Shown: positions 1 to 10,100 of the stretch, one piece after another
How positions within the stretch are numbered: the first letter of the stretch is position 1
Layout of the letters: each line of letters begins with the position of its first letter
Source: JACDEA01 sp963742585
GTDB taxonomy: Bacteria; Actinomycetota; Acidimicrobiia; Acidimicrobiales; JACDEA01
Reading direction: 5' to 3'
Assembly (NCBI GenBank): GCA_963742585.1
Contig: CAVUMI010000003.1
Coordinates: forward strand, 62,001 to 126,000
Length of the DNA: 64,000 nucleotides
The notes under the pieces: generated by a model
What the model was told of the DNA's origin: nothing
Database searches by the model: none
What the model saw: the letters and a program-made list of their open reading frames with translations, nothing else
Program-made: the position numbers and the translations under genes

Positions 1-26
1 GCGCGCGATGATCAAGAACGCGCTCG

Positions 27-179
27 GTGTTCGCGTTCTTCGGAACGGCGATTGTGACGTTCGGCTACGGCTTCCTCGAAGAGGCCGGCGCGCCCCGTCA
101 ATCGATGTTCACGGTGTGGGGGGCCATGTGCGTCCTGTGGGGGCTGGGGATGCGGATCGAGCGTCGCCGCAATCGATGA
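27..179 (+). CDS. small two-helix membrane protein (possibly partial)
   Basis: A 50-residue frame opens at a GTG and ends in a TGA that overlaps the next ATG (ATGA, 176-179). It holds two hydrophobic segments (FFGTAIVTFGYGFL and FTVWGAMCVLWGLGM) followed by a basic tail, RIERRRNR, as expected for a cytoplasmic C-terminus. Small membrane proteins are commonly paired with 65-residue XRE regulators in Gram-positive bacteria, and the tight overlap fits that arrangement. An in-frame stop at 9-11 limits the upstream extent. The gene may instead be the end of a longer membrane protein broken by a base error near the window edge. No function is assigned. Confidence 0.45.
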   Translation: MFAFFGTAIVTFGYGFLEEAGAPRQSMFTVWGAMCVLWGLGMRIERRRNR

Positions 180-370
180 AGAACCGCATCCGTGAGTTCC
201 GCGACGAGCGGGGGTGGACGCAGGCCGATCTCGCCCGCGAGCTCGAGGTCTCGCGCCAGACGGTAAACGCCTTGGAGGCCGGTCGCTGGGATCCGAGCTT
301 GCCGTTGGCATTCGCGCTGGCGCACCTCTTCGGCATGAAGATCGAGGAGTTGTTCCAACCGGCGTCGTAG
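176..370 (+). CDS. XRE-family HTH transcriptional regulator, 64 aa
   Basis: The 64-residue protein is almost entirely one Cro/C1 helix-turn-helix domain: MKNRIREFRDERGWTQADLA, then ELEVSRQTVNALEAGRWDPS, ending IEELFQPAS. This matches the short YgzD-like XRE regulators that lack any effector domain. An upstream in-frame ATG at 8 would add 56 residues of unstructured basic sequence. I chose 176 because the HTH family starts there and because it overlaps the preceding membrane-protein stop by 4 bp, implying translational coupling. It probably controls its own two-gene unit, with the membrane protein as a possible modulator (inference). Confidence 0.85.
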   Translation: MKNRIREFRDERGWTQADLARELEVSRQTVNALEAGRWDPSLPLAFALAHLFGMKIEELFQPAS

Positions 371-395
371 CGGGTCGGTGTGCTAACCCCGCGGA

Positions 396-1499
396 ATGAA
401 ATTCGCTCTGTTCTACGAGATCCCGGTGGCCCGGCCGTGGGATCCGGAATCGGAACACCGGGCCTACAAGAACACGCTCGAGCAGGCGATCCTGGGGGAC
501 AAGGTCGGGTTCCACTCGGTGTGGACCGTCGAGCACCACTTCCTCGAGGAGTACTCGCACTGCTCGAACCCCGAGATCCTCTACGGAGCGATCGCCGCCC
601 GGACCGAGAACATCCGCATCGGCTACGGCGTGCGGCTCCTGCCGCAGCCCTACAACCACCCGATCCGTACCGCTGAGTCGGTAGCGGTGCTCGATCTCCT
701 GAGCGACGGCCGCGTCGAGTTCGGCACCGGCCGGTCGTCGACCCGGGCCGAGCTCGAAGGCTTCGACGTCGACCCGCACCAGACCCGCGAGATGTGGAGC
801 GAGGCGCTCGGCCATATCGTCGGCGCGTGGACCGAAGACGAGTACCAGGCCGACGGCAAGTACTGGCGCATGGGCGGAAAGCGCCGCGTGCTCCCCAAGC
901 CGTTGCAGAAGCCGCACCCGCCGATCTGGGGCGCGACCTCGAGCCCTGACGGCCACCGCGAAATCGGCCGCCACGGCCTCGGCCTGTGTTCGTTCACCGT
1001 CGGCGTGCCGCCCGAGCAGCTGGCCGAGCGCCTCGACCTCTACCGCCAAGGCCTGGCCGAATGCACGCAGCCCGCGGGCAAGTTCGTCAACGACCAAGCG
1101 GCGACGTTCACGATGGTCCACTGCGCAGCCAAGAAGGAGGACGCCTACGCTGCCGCGTCAGAGTCCTTCGTCTGGTACGTGAAGCACGGCTCGTGGTTGA
1201 TCGGCAGCGTGGCCGAGCTGCTCGAGGGCAAGGACCTCGGCACCTACCAGTACACGGCCATGCCGCTGGAATCGCATCGCAGCGGCCTCGTCGACCATCT
1301 CTCGTTCGACTACCTGCACGACAGCGGCTCCTGCATCGTCGGTGATCCCGACGAGTGCATCGAGACAGCCAAGCGCTACGAGGCGGCGGGTTGCGATCTG
1401 CTGCTCTGCCTGGTCAACCCGTACAACATCGCCCATGAGGACGTCATGCAGTCGATCGAACTGATCGGCAAGCACGTGATTCCCGCATTCGCGTCGTGA
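396..1499 (+). CDS. LLM-class flavin-dependent oxidoreductase
   Basis: A 367-residue luciferase-like monooxygenase with a TIM-barrel fold. It opens MKFALFYEIPV and continues with the family blocks VGFHSVWTVEHHFLEEY, NIRIGYGVRLLPQPYNHPIR and LDLLSDGRVEFGTGRSS, typical of bacterial LLM proteins that use FMN or F420. The C-terminal part (IVGDPDECIETAKRYEAAGC) is also characteristic. Length is normal for the family. It lies 26 bp after the XRE gene and 37 bp before the sulfatase, so the three may be co-transcribed. The substrate cannot be told from sequence; actinobacterial relatives often act on lipids, terpenoids or xenobiotics. Confidence 0.9.
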   Translation: MKFALFYEIPVARPWDPESEHRAYKNTLEQAILGDKVGFHSVWTVEHHFLEEYSHCSNPEILYGAIAARTENIRIGYGVRLLPQPYNHPIRTAESVAVLDLLSDGRVEFGTGRSSTRAELEGFDVDPHQTREMWSEALGHIVGAWTEDEYQADGKYWRMGGKRRVLPKPLQKPHPPIWGATSSPDGHREIGRHGLGLCSFTVGVPPEQLAERLDLYRQGLAECTQPAGKFVNDQAATFTMVHCAAKKEDAYAAASESFVWYVKHGSWLIGSVAELLEGKDLGTYQYTAMPLESHRSGLVDHLSFDYLHDSGSCIVGDPDECIETAKRYEAAGCDLLLCLVNPYNIAHEDVMQSIELIGKHVIPAFAS

Positions 1500-1536
1500 G
1501 GAGGAAGGCGGAGGCGGAGACGGAGCCGACCGGGAG

Positions 1537-3760
1537 ATGAGCATCGGGCGCTACGCGAACGAATCCACTCCGACGTTCACCGAGTTGCCGCGGGCGCCGA
1601 AGGGCGCGCCCAACGTTCTGGTCATCGTCCTCGACGACACCGGCTTCGCGGAGCTCGGGTGCTTCGGGTCCGACATCGCCACGCCCAACATCGACCGCCT
1701 GGCGGCCGGCGGGCTTCGCTACAACCGCTTCCACGTGACCTCGCTGTGCTCGCCGACGCGGGCCTGTCTCCTCACCGGCCGCAATCACCACCGGGTCGGG
1801 ATGGGGTTCCTCACCGACGTGCCGCTCGGGTACCCCGGCTACACGGGCCGCATCCCCGCCGACGTTCCGACCATGCCCGCGCTGTTGCGCGACAACGGCT
1901 ACAGCACCTTCGCAGTCGGCAAGTGGCACTTGGCGCCGCGCTGGGAGCAGAGCGCGTCGGGTCCGTTCGGCCTGTGGCCGCTCGGTCTCGGCTTCGAGCG
2001 CTACTACGGCTTCCTCGCCGGGCGACACCAACCAGTGGACGCCGAACCTGGTCAGCGACAACGGGTTCGTCGAGCCGCCCCGGCGTCCGGAGGACGGCTA
2101 CCACCTCACCGAGGACCTGGCCGACCGCGCCATCCGTCTCGTGCTCGACCAGAAGCAGGCCACGCCTGAGCGTCCGTTCTTCATGTACTTCGCCACTGGC
2201 GCCATGCACGCGCCGCACCACGCGCCGGCCGAGTGGATCGAGCGCTACCGCGGCCGGTTCGACGACGGGTGGGAGGCATGGCGCAAGGTCACCTTCGAGC
2301 GCCAGGTGGCGGCCGGCATCGTCCCGGCCAGCACCACCCTGCTCGAGCGCCCGTCGTGGGTGCAGGACTGGGCCGCGCTCAGCGCGGACGAACGGCGGCT
2401 GTTCGCTCGCATGATGGAGGTCTTCGCCGGCTTCCTCTCGCACACCGACGCCCAGATCGGCCGCCTGCTCGACTTTCTCGAGGCCACCGGCGAGCTCGAC
2501 AACACGATCGTGTTGCTGTTCTCCGACAACGGCACCAGCGCCGAGGGCGGGCCCATCGGCTCGCTCAACGAACTGCGCTTCACCCACGACATGGTCGACG
2601 ACATGAGCGACACGCTCGCCCGCATCGACGACCTCGGCGGCTTCAAGGCCTACAACCACTACCCGTGGGGTTGGGCCTGGGCCGGCAACACGCCGCTGCG
2701 GCTCTGGAAGCGCTACTCGTGGCTCGGCGGTGTACGCACGCCGCTGATCGTCCGTCCTCCCGGGGGCGCGACCGGCGAGATTCGCGACGAGTTCTGCCAC
2801 GTGACCGATCTGCTCCCCACGATCTGCGATGCGGTTGGCATCGAGAGTCCTGGCGGTCTCGACGGCACCTCGCTTGGCACCGAGCATCCCATCCAGTACT
2901 TCGAGATGCTCGGGTCGCGGTCGATCTACTGCGACGGCTGGAAGGCGACCACCAACCATGTCGGCAAGCAGATCTCCATCGAGCGCGAGCTGGTCGAGGG
3001 CAGCACCGACTTTGACGCCGACCGGTGGGAGCTGTTCAACCTGGCCGACGATTTCGCCGAGGCTCACGATCTGGCCGACGAACATCCCGACAAGGCGCGC
3101 GAGCTCGAAGCGTTGTGGTGGGCCGAGGCGGGTCGCAATCAAGTCCTGCCTTTGGACGACAGCTTTGTCGCCCGGGTCGGCGCACTGGAGCCGTCGCCGT
3201 ACACGACGCAGTTCCGCACGACTTACCGGCCGGGCGGCGGCCCGATCGCCGAGGACCTGGTCCCCGGACTCGGCGCCGGCTTCGATCTGATCGCCGACAT
3301 CGAGGCCGGCGAGGGCCCGAGCGGCGCACTGAGCGGGATAGACGGTGTGATCGCCGCGCTCGGCGACTGGAACAGCGGGTGGGCGCTCTACGTCGTGAGT
3401 GGCGTTCCCGCGGTTGCCTTCAGCCTGTTCGGCGACCTCGTCCAGTTGCGTTCGCCCGACGCGCTGTCACCCGGCGCGCATGAGCTGGGCATCACCTATC
3501 GCACTGGTCGGCCGGGATTGTTCGAGCTGCTCGTCGATGGCACCGTCGTCGACCAAGCCGAGGTGAAGCATCACCTGCCGTTCCGCTGGCAGATCGGTGG
3601 CGCCGGCCTCCTCATCGGCCGCGACACGGGCTTCCCGGTGTGCGACGACTACACGCCGCCGTCCCCGTTCACCGGCGCGATCCACGGCGTCACCATCGAG
3701 ATCCCGCACCTGGCGCCGCCGGCCACCGAAGTCGTGGCCACCGCCCTCCGCCACGAGTGA
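1537..3760 (+). CDS. arylsulfatase, interrupted by one frameshift
   Basis: A type I sulfatase of about 740 residues. The N-terminal metal-binding block is NVLVIVLDDTGFAELGCFGS. The signature SLCSPTRACLLTGR gives Cys71 as the residue converted to formylglycine by a separate maturase not present here. Later come FMYFATGAMHAPHHAP and LLFSDNGTSAEGG. The reading frame breaks at the GGG of 2020-2022: removing one G joins GFLAG to DTNQWTPNLVSDNGF, restoring homology on both sides. The C-terminal 200 residues form a beta-rich domain usual in long bacterial arylsulfatases. No signal peptide is visible, suggesting a cytoplasmic enzyme. The extra base in a G run is probably an assembly error rather than true inactivation. 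Confidence 0.85.
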
Positions 3761-3775
3761 CGGAGGGCGGTGGCC
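3736..3775. terminator. convergent hairpin, likely bidirectional terminator
   Basis: A perfect 15-bp inverted repeat (3736-3750 with 3761-3775, arm GGCCACCGCCCTCCG) with a 10-base loop spans the sulfatase stop codon and the gap to the convergent Ig-repeat gene. It has no clear U tract, so it would be an I-shaped actinobacterial terminator. The left arm is part of the sulfatase coding sequence. Confidence 0.65.
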
Positions 3776-3782
3776 GGCGGGC

Positions 3783-6700
3783 TTAGCTGCCGCTGGCGAG
3801 AGCCGGCAGGTAGTTGGCGTTGCCGTTGTAGGTGACGGTGTAGCCGTTCAACGAGATCTGGAGTTGTTGCGAGAGGTTCGCCGTGCAGCTGGCGCCGCCG
3901 TTCGCACCTGTCGTCACCGTGCAGATCGTCGTGGTGCCGGTCTTGAACACCAGGGTCTGACCGCCCAGCGGCCCTTGCGGAGTTGTCAGCACCGCCGAAA
4001 GCAGGCTGCCGCTACGACTTGTCGTCAGGGAAGGCTGCGCCTTGTTGACGGTGTGGCTCTTCACCGGCGACGTACTAGCGCCGTAGGTGGCGTCACCGGA
4101 ATACGCCGCGGTGAGCGAGTGTGTGCCGACACTCAAGTTCGAGACGCTCAGACTGGCTGACCCACCGGCGCTCACTGGTGCGGTACCGATCAGCGACGCG
4201 CCGTCGTAGAACGACATCGTCCCGGTGATCGGGTTGGCATTGGCCAGCGCCGGCGTGACGTTCGCCGTCAGGGTGACCGGCGCGTTGAACGTCGAGGGAT
4301 TGGGCGAGCTGGTGAGCGCCGTAGTTGTCGGATCGCCTTGGACGGTATGGGCGATCGGGCCCGCGCCGGCAGAGGCGAAGTTGAAGTCACCCAGATACGT
4401 GGCCGAGAAGTTGTGCACTCCCACGGCCAGACCTGAGACGGTGGTGCTCGCCTGGTTGCCTCCCACACCGTCGGCCAGGGTTCCGGTGCCGATGAGCGTG
4501 GGCCCGTCGAAGAAGTTCACGGTGCCGGTCGGTAGCCCAATCGCGGGCGGCACGATCGCCACCGTTGCGGTCAGGGTCACCGGCGCGCCGTAGGCCGACG
4601 GGCTCGGGCTGGCGACGAGTGTCATTGTCGTCGCGCCCGGATTCACGACCTGGCCGACGCTTCCCTCACTCGGGAGGAAGTTGATGTCGCCCGCGTAGGT
4701 CGCGGTGATCCGGAAGTTGCCTGGTGTGAGACCCGCGATAGGCGCGCTGGTCGCGTTGCCGTTGCTGTCGAGTGCAACCGGGCTGCCTTGTGGGGCGCCG
4801 TTGAGTTTGAACTGCACCGTTCCGGACGGGATGCCGGTACCAGGCGCGACGGCGACCACCGACGCATTGAACGTCACCGGTTGTCCTTGCACGATCGGGC
4901 CATTCGCGGCAACCGTCGTCGCGCTCTGGGCCTTGTTGACGGTCTGGGTGACATTGCCCGTGCTGGTCAAGAAGTTGCCGTCACCGGAGTACACCGCGCT
5001 GATGGCGTGCGTCCCGACCGAGAGGGCGCCGGTGGAGAACGACGCGGTGCCCGAGCCCGGTACGCCGACAAGCGGCTGGGTGCTGAGCAGCGTGGCGCCG
5101 TCGAAGAACGACACCGTGCCCGACGGTGTGCCCGCGCCCGGCGCAGTCACGGTGACGGTGGCATCGAAGGTCACGCCCTGGCCGAACACCGACGGGTTGA
5201 CTGACGACGTCACCGCCGTGCTCGTCGCCGCCTTGTTGACCGTTTGGGTCAGCGAGTCGGAGCTACCGGTGAAGTTGGTGTCGCCGCTGTACGTCGCGTC
5301 CACCGTGTGCGGACCCACTGAAAGGCTGTCGATCGGGTCGCTGGTGGCGTTGCCGGCGCCGTCGACCGCGGCCGGGCTACCGAGCGGATTGCCGTCGACG
5401 GTGAATATGACGGTGCCCGTCGGGGTTCCGGCGCCGGGCGCCACGACGGCGACCGCGGCGCTGAAGGTGACGGATTGGCCGAAGACCGACGGATTAACCG
5501 ACGACGAAACCGAGGTCGTGGTTGCCGCTTGGTCGACGTGCTGGGTATACGTAATCGTCGAGGAGTTGAAGTTGGAGTCGCCGCTGTACGCGACGTCGAC
5601 CGTGTGGTCGCCGGGGCTCAGCATCGCGGTGGAGGCGCTGGTGGCCTGACCGCTGGGCGAGAGCGTCACCGGGCTCCCCAACTGGTTGCCGTCGACCGTG
5701 TAGGTAACCGTCCCGGTCGGCGTCCCCGCGCCCGGTGCCACGGCCGAGACGGTGGAGCTGAACGTGACCGCCTGGCCGAAGACGGACGGCGCGCTCGAGG
5801 ACACGACGCTGGTGGACGTGTCGGCCTTGTTGACCGCCTGATTGGCGGTTATCGAGCTGCCGTTGAAGTTGCTGCTGCCTTGGTAGGTCGCGGTGATCGG
5901 GTGGGTAGGCGACGCCGCGAGTATCGAGATGTCGTCACTTGTGGCCTGGCCGGCGCCGTTGAGCGCTACCGGGCCGCCGATGGGCTGCCCGTTCTGCTGG
6001 AAAGTGACATTGCCGGTGGGTATCCCGGCGCCGGGCGCGACGGCAGTCACGGTCGCGGTGAAGTTGATCGTCTGGCCGAACACCGACGGGTTGACCGACG
6101 ACGTCACCGAGGTTGTCGTCGACGCCTTGTTCACCGTCTGGGTGAGCCCGCCAGTGCTACTGGCAAAGTTTCCGGTAGCGGTGTAGTTGGCAACCACCGA
6201 GTGTGGCCCGGCCGCCAGTGTGGCGATGCTCCCGCTCGGGGCTTGACCGCTGCCATTGACAGCAACGGGCCCGCCGAAGTTGTTGCCGTCGACGACGAAC
6301 TGAACTGAACCGGTTGGCGTTCCCGAACCGCTTACGCCGGAGGCGACGTTGGCGGTGAAGCTCACCGGCTGGCCGAAGACTGACGGGTTGGTCGACGACG
6401 TCACTGTTGTCGTCGTCGGCACCGGCTGCACCGTGAATGCCTGCGTGATCGTCTTGGCGGTGTAGAAGGGCCCGCTGTACGTGATGGTGAGCGTGGCCGG
6501 CCGAGGTGCCCCGGTGACATTTAGGGTCGTTTGCGCGACACCGCCAGCGACGGTCGTGGCGTTCACGCTGCCCGCCTGGCCGGACAGCGCGAAGTTGACG
6601 GTCTGACCGGCGGGCGGCGCAATGTTGTTCTGGTCGGTCAGCGTTGCCTTCACCGTGGCGGCGGTGCCGGTCGGCTTGGCAATGTCACCGCCGTAGGCCA

Positions 6701-7133
6701 GGTTGCCGGTGTTCTGGACGGTGTAGGTCCGAGTGTCGGTCTGAGTGCTCGTTCCCAGACACAGAGTGTTCTGGCTCACCTCGGTGCCGGTTGCGGTGTA
6801 GGTGCCATTGGCGAAGTTGTCAGTGATCCAGTTCGTCGTCAGCGGGATCGGCGGGCCCGATCCACCTGAGCCGGAGACGGTGGCGCTGTGGACTACGACG
6901 TTGCTGGGCTGTGCCCGCACGGTGATCGTCGTCGAGCCCTGGCACGAGCCGAAGAAGAGGTTGCGACCCCGGCTGTGCCCACCATCGTTGAACAGCGTGA
7001 CAGTGCCGCTGATGACCGACGCGTTGGCCGGTGTCGGCGCCTGGAAATGGGCCGCCGCCGGAGCGGCGGTCGCCAGTAGCAACGCCGCGGTCGCCGCGAT
7101 CGCGAGGCCTACGGTTGAGAAGCCTTTGCGCAC
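3783..7133 (-). CDS. secreted Ig-like repeat surface protein 1
   Basis: A 1116-residue exported protein. A signal peptide (MRKGFSTVGLAIAATAALLL, cleavage near AAPAAAHF) is followed by a unique N-terminal region of roughly 210 residues with one Big-like module. Eight tandem bacterial Ig-like domains of about 95 residues follow, each opening in the style TTTSVTSSVNPSVFGQ and closing GDxNFxxSxxxxTQTVNKA. The C-terminal domain (GQTLVFKTG, CTVTTGANGGASC, GYTVTYNGNANY) has two cysteines and no LPxTG or transmembrane anchor. The GTG start has an AAGGAG site. It begins 12 bp after the preceding Ig-protein stop, so the two genes form an operon. A role in adhesion or surface architecture is inferred. 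Confidence 0.85.
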   Translation of the reverse strand: MRKGFSTVGLAIAATAALLLATAAPAAAHFQAPTPANASVISGTVTLFNDGGHSRGRNLFFGSCQGSTTITVRAQPSNVVVHSATVSGSGGSGPPIPLTTNWITDNFANGTYTATGTEVSQNTLCLGTSTQTDTRTYTVQNTGNLAYGGDIAKPTGTAATVKATLTDQNNIAPPAGQTVNFALSGQAGSVNATTVAGGVAQTTLNVTGAPRPATLTITYSGPFYTAKTITQAFTVQPVPTTTTVTSSTNPSVFGQPVSFTANVASGVSGSGTPTGSVQFVVDGNNFGGPVAVNGSGQAPSGSIATLAAGPHSVVANYTATGNFASSTGGLTQTVNKASTTTSVTSSVNPSVFGQTINFTATVTAVAPGAGIPTGNVTFQQNGQPIGGPVALNGAGQATSDDISILAASPTHPITATYQGSSNFNGSSITANQAVNKADTSTSVVSSSAPSVFGQAVTFSSTVSAVAPGAGTPTGTVTYTVDGNQLGSPVTLSPSGQATSASTAMLSPGDHTVDVAYSGDSNFNSSTITYTQHVDQAATTTSVSSSVNPSVFGQSVTFSAAVAVVAPGAGTPTGTVIFTVDGNPLGSPAAVDGAGNATSDPIDSLSVGPHTVDATYSGDTNFTGSSDSLTQTVNKAATSTAVTSSVNPSVFGQGVTFDATVTVTAPGAGTPSGTVSFFDGATLLSTQPLVGVPGSGTASFSTGALSVGTHAISAVYSGDGNFLTSTGNVTQTVNKAQSATTVAANGPIVQGQPVTFNASVVAVAPGTGIPSGTVQFKLNGAPQGSPVALDSNGNATSAPIAGLTPGNFRITATYAGDINFLPSEGSVGQVVNPGATTMTLVASPSPSAYGAPVTLTATVAIVPPAIGLPTGTVNFFDGPTLIGTGTLADGVGGNQASTTVSGLAVGVHNFSATYLGDFNFASAGAGPIAHTVQGDPTTTALTSSPNPSTFNAPVTLTANVTPALANANPITGTMSFYDGASLIGTAPVSAGGSASLSVSNLSVGTHSLTAAYSGDATYGASTSPVKSHTVNKAQPSLTTSRSGSLLSAVLTTPQGPLGGQTLVFKTGTTTICTVTTGANGGASCTANLSQQLQISLNGYTVTYNGNANYLPALASGS
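4035..6420 (-). repeat. tandem array of eight Ig-domain repeats (about 290 bp each)
   Basis: Within the Ig-repeat gene the DNA itself repeats at about 290-bp spacing. Recurring segments encode NPSVFGQ, VAPGAGTPTGTV and the YSGD/NKA junctions. Sequence similarity between neighbouring copies is high enough that copy number could change by recombination, or collapse in a short-read assembly. Confidence 0.75.
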
Positions 7134-7145
7134 GAGTCGATCTCC

Positions 7146-10100
7146 TTAGCTGACGTTGACTTTGATGACCGCAGCCGCGGTCGTGGAGCCGAAGAAGCTG
7201 GCATTGCCGGCGTAGGTGACCGTGTAGCCGGGTTTGAGGAAGATCGCGAGCAAGGCGGTGGCGTTGAGGTGGTTGCAGTACGCCGTGCCCAGCGCGTTGG
7301 TTACCGATGTACAGAGGACCGTCGCACCGGCACTGAACACGAGCGTTTGCCCGGGTATCGGCTGGCCGTTCCCAATGAGCGTGGCCGAGAGGGGCTCGAG
7401 CAACGTGAGCCGTACGTTCAGCGGCGCCCCGAGTACCACCTTGACGCCGAGGATCGCCGGCGTCGCACTGAGGCTCGACGGTGCCTTCCCGACCGTCACG
7501 ACCACGGCCGACGCGGTCGCGCTCGGCGCGAACCGGGTGTCACCCGAGTAGGCGGCGGTGATGTTGTGGTTGCCGGTCGACAGGGTCGAGGTGGTGAACT
7601 GCGCCTGCTGCTGGCTGCCGACGGTGGCCAGCGGTGCGGTGCCCAGAACAGTCGCGCCCTCGCTGAATGTCACCGTTCCAGTCGGCGTGCCCGGACCGGC
7701 GCCGGTAACGGTGGCGGTGAGGGTGACCGGGTTGCCGAACACGGCCGGGTTGGGCGCGGCCGACAGTGTGGTGGTGGTGGGGATCCGCTCAACTGTCTGG
7801 TTGTACGCCGCGGTGGTCGAGGCGAAGTTGGGATCACCACTGGTGAGCGCCGACACCGTGTGGACGCCGGGGTCGAGGCCTGAGACGACCGGGCTGGTTG
7901 CCTGGCCACCGCTCACCGCTACGGGCGCGCCCAGCGGCACGCCGTCGACGCGGAATTGCACGCTGCCGCCCGGCGTCCCTGCGCCGGGGGCGACGGCCGA
8001 GAGCGTCGCGGTGAAGGTCATGCTCTGCCCGTAGGGCGCGGGATCCATGGACGAGACGATGGATGCGGACACCGCCGCCTGCTGCACCGACTGCGTCGTG
8101 ACGGTGCCACCGGCCCCGAACCCGATGTCGCCGCTGTACGCGGCGATGACGGTGTGACTGCCGGCGGCGAGTGAGGCGATGGCGTCGCTAACTGCTGCAC
8201 CACTGGCGTCGAGCGTCACGGGCCCGCCGAGGTCGGTGCCGTCCACCGAGAACTGCACCGTGCCAGTGGGCGCTGCCGTTCCACTCGCCGGTGTGACGGT
8301 GGCGGTGAAGGTGACGGGCTGGCCGTACTTCGACGGGTTGGTGGAGGACGCAACCGCGGTGGTCGTGTCGATGATCGGCGGCGCCTCATTGACCACCTGG
8401 GTGACGGTGTCCGAGACGCTTCCGAGGTAGTTGGCGTCGCCTGCGTAGGTGGCGACGATGTCGTGGTTGCCGAGCGCGAGGGTGCTCAGCGCGATGCTGC
8501 CCTGTGCGCCGCCGACCGTCGGATTCAAGGTGGCGGAGCCGAGGACGGTGGCGCCCTCGGTGAAGGTCACCAGGCCGGTGGGTGTGCCCGCGCCGGGTGC
8601 GACGGGCGTCACCGTAGCGGTGAACGTGACCGTCTGGCCGGTGACCGACGGGTTCGGGCTGGTGAACAGGACCGTGGTGGTTGCCGCCTGCGCCACGGTG
8701 ATGCTGATGGTGGCGTTACTGGCGGCGAAATTCGCGTCGCCCGAGTAAGCGGCCGAGACGGTGTGCGGACCCGCGGTCAAGCCACCGGACGGGATCGACA
8801 CCATGCCACCGGCGAGGGTGGCCGGGCCGCCGACCGGCGAGCCGTCGATGGTGAGGCTCACCGTGCCGCTCGGCACGCCCGCGCCAGGTGCGACCGGCGT
8901 GACGGCGATGCCGAAGCTCAACGGCTCGCCGGCGACGGGTGTCGGCGACGACGGTGTGATGCTGGTCGAGGTCTGGGCCTGCAGCACCGTCTGGGAGATC
9001 GGTGGCGAGGTGCTGGCCGCGTAGTCGAAGTCGTTGCCGTAGACCGCGGTGATGCTGTGCGTGCCCACCGCCAACGAGCTGACGACAGCGGTCGCCTGAT
9101 CGTTCCCCGGCATCTCGTTGAGGGTGCCGGTTCCGATGACGGTGGCGCCGGCCTTGAAGGTGACGCCACCAGTCGGCGTGCCGCCATCGGAGGCGGTCAC
9201 GGTGGCGGTCAGCGTGGTCGGCTGGCCGAAGACGGTCGGGTTCTGGGAGCTGGTGACCGTGGTGGAGGTGGCGATGCGCACCTTGTCGACGAACTGCACG
9301 AAGATCGGCGACGTGCTGCCGCTGTAGTTTGCGTCACCCGTGTACGTCGCGGTGACGTCGTGGTTGCCGATGCTCAGGCTGTTGGTGGAGATGGAGGTGG
9401 CGACGCCGCCGGCGCCCACTGTTGCTGGTCCACCCAGCGGGGAGCCATCCACGAAGAACTGAACCGTGCCTGAGGGCCCTGCCGGCACTGATGGCCCGGT
9501 AGGTGTCACCGTGGCGGTGAACGTGACCGGGTCACCCACCGTGGATGAGGGATTGGAGGAACTGACCGACACTTGCGTCGGGTCCTTCGTGACGGTGAAC
9601 GGCGAGGTGGCGACCGCGGCCTGGAGCGTCGGTGTGCCGGCGAACGACGCGGTGATCGTCGCCGAGCGCGGCGGGGCGGCGACCGACAGGTTGGCGGTGG
9701 CGACGCCGCTGGCGTTGGTGATGCCGGAGGCGGTGCCCGCCTGGCCGGAAAGGGAGAACGTCACGGTCGCTCCGGCCACCGGCTGGTTGGCGCCGGTGTC
9801 GGTGAGGAGCGCGCTGACTGTCGCCGTCGAAGCTTGTGGGGCGCTGGTCACCCCGGTGTACGCCGAGCGCGGTGCAGTTCTCCGGCCGGACCTCGAGGGT
9901 TGCGACCTGCTTTGCGCCGGCGATCGTGACGATGATTCCCCATCCGGCGCGGGCGTCGGCCTTGGAAAGACCATCCGGCTGAAGCGGTGCGGTCATGGTG
10001 GCCGAGTAAGCGCCGCCGGCACCGGTCGTGGTGCTGGTTGTGATCGCCTGACCTGGCGTCAGGATCGACTGATCAAGCGAAATGCTGACCGGCTGGCCGG

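Noticed and set aside
8..175. N-terminal extension of the XRE regulator from ATG 8
   Set aside because: The extra 56 residues are basic, unstructured and overlap the better-supported small membrane-protein frame.
2015..2030. Programmed frameshift in the sulfatase gene
   Set aside because: GCCGGGCGAC has no slippery heptamer or downstream structure that I recognise, and similar breaks occur across unrelated genes, so an indel error is simpler.
5475..6308. Plus-strand Arg/Gly-rich frame across the Ig repeats
   Set aside because: Periodicity comes from the repeats on the other strand; no independent gene evidence.
4035..9590. CRISPR-like periodic repeats
   Set aside because: Units are about 290 bp, diverged and in frame with protein repeats; no short identical repeats with unique spacers.
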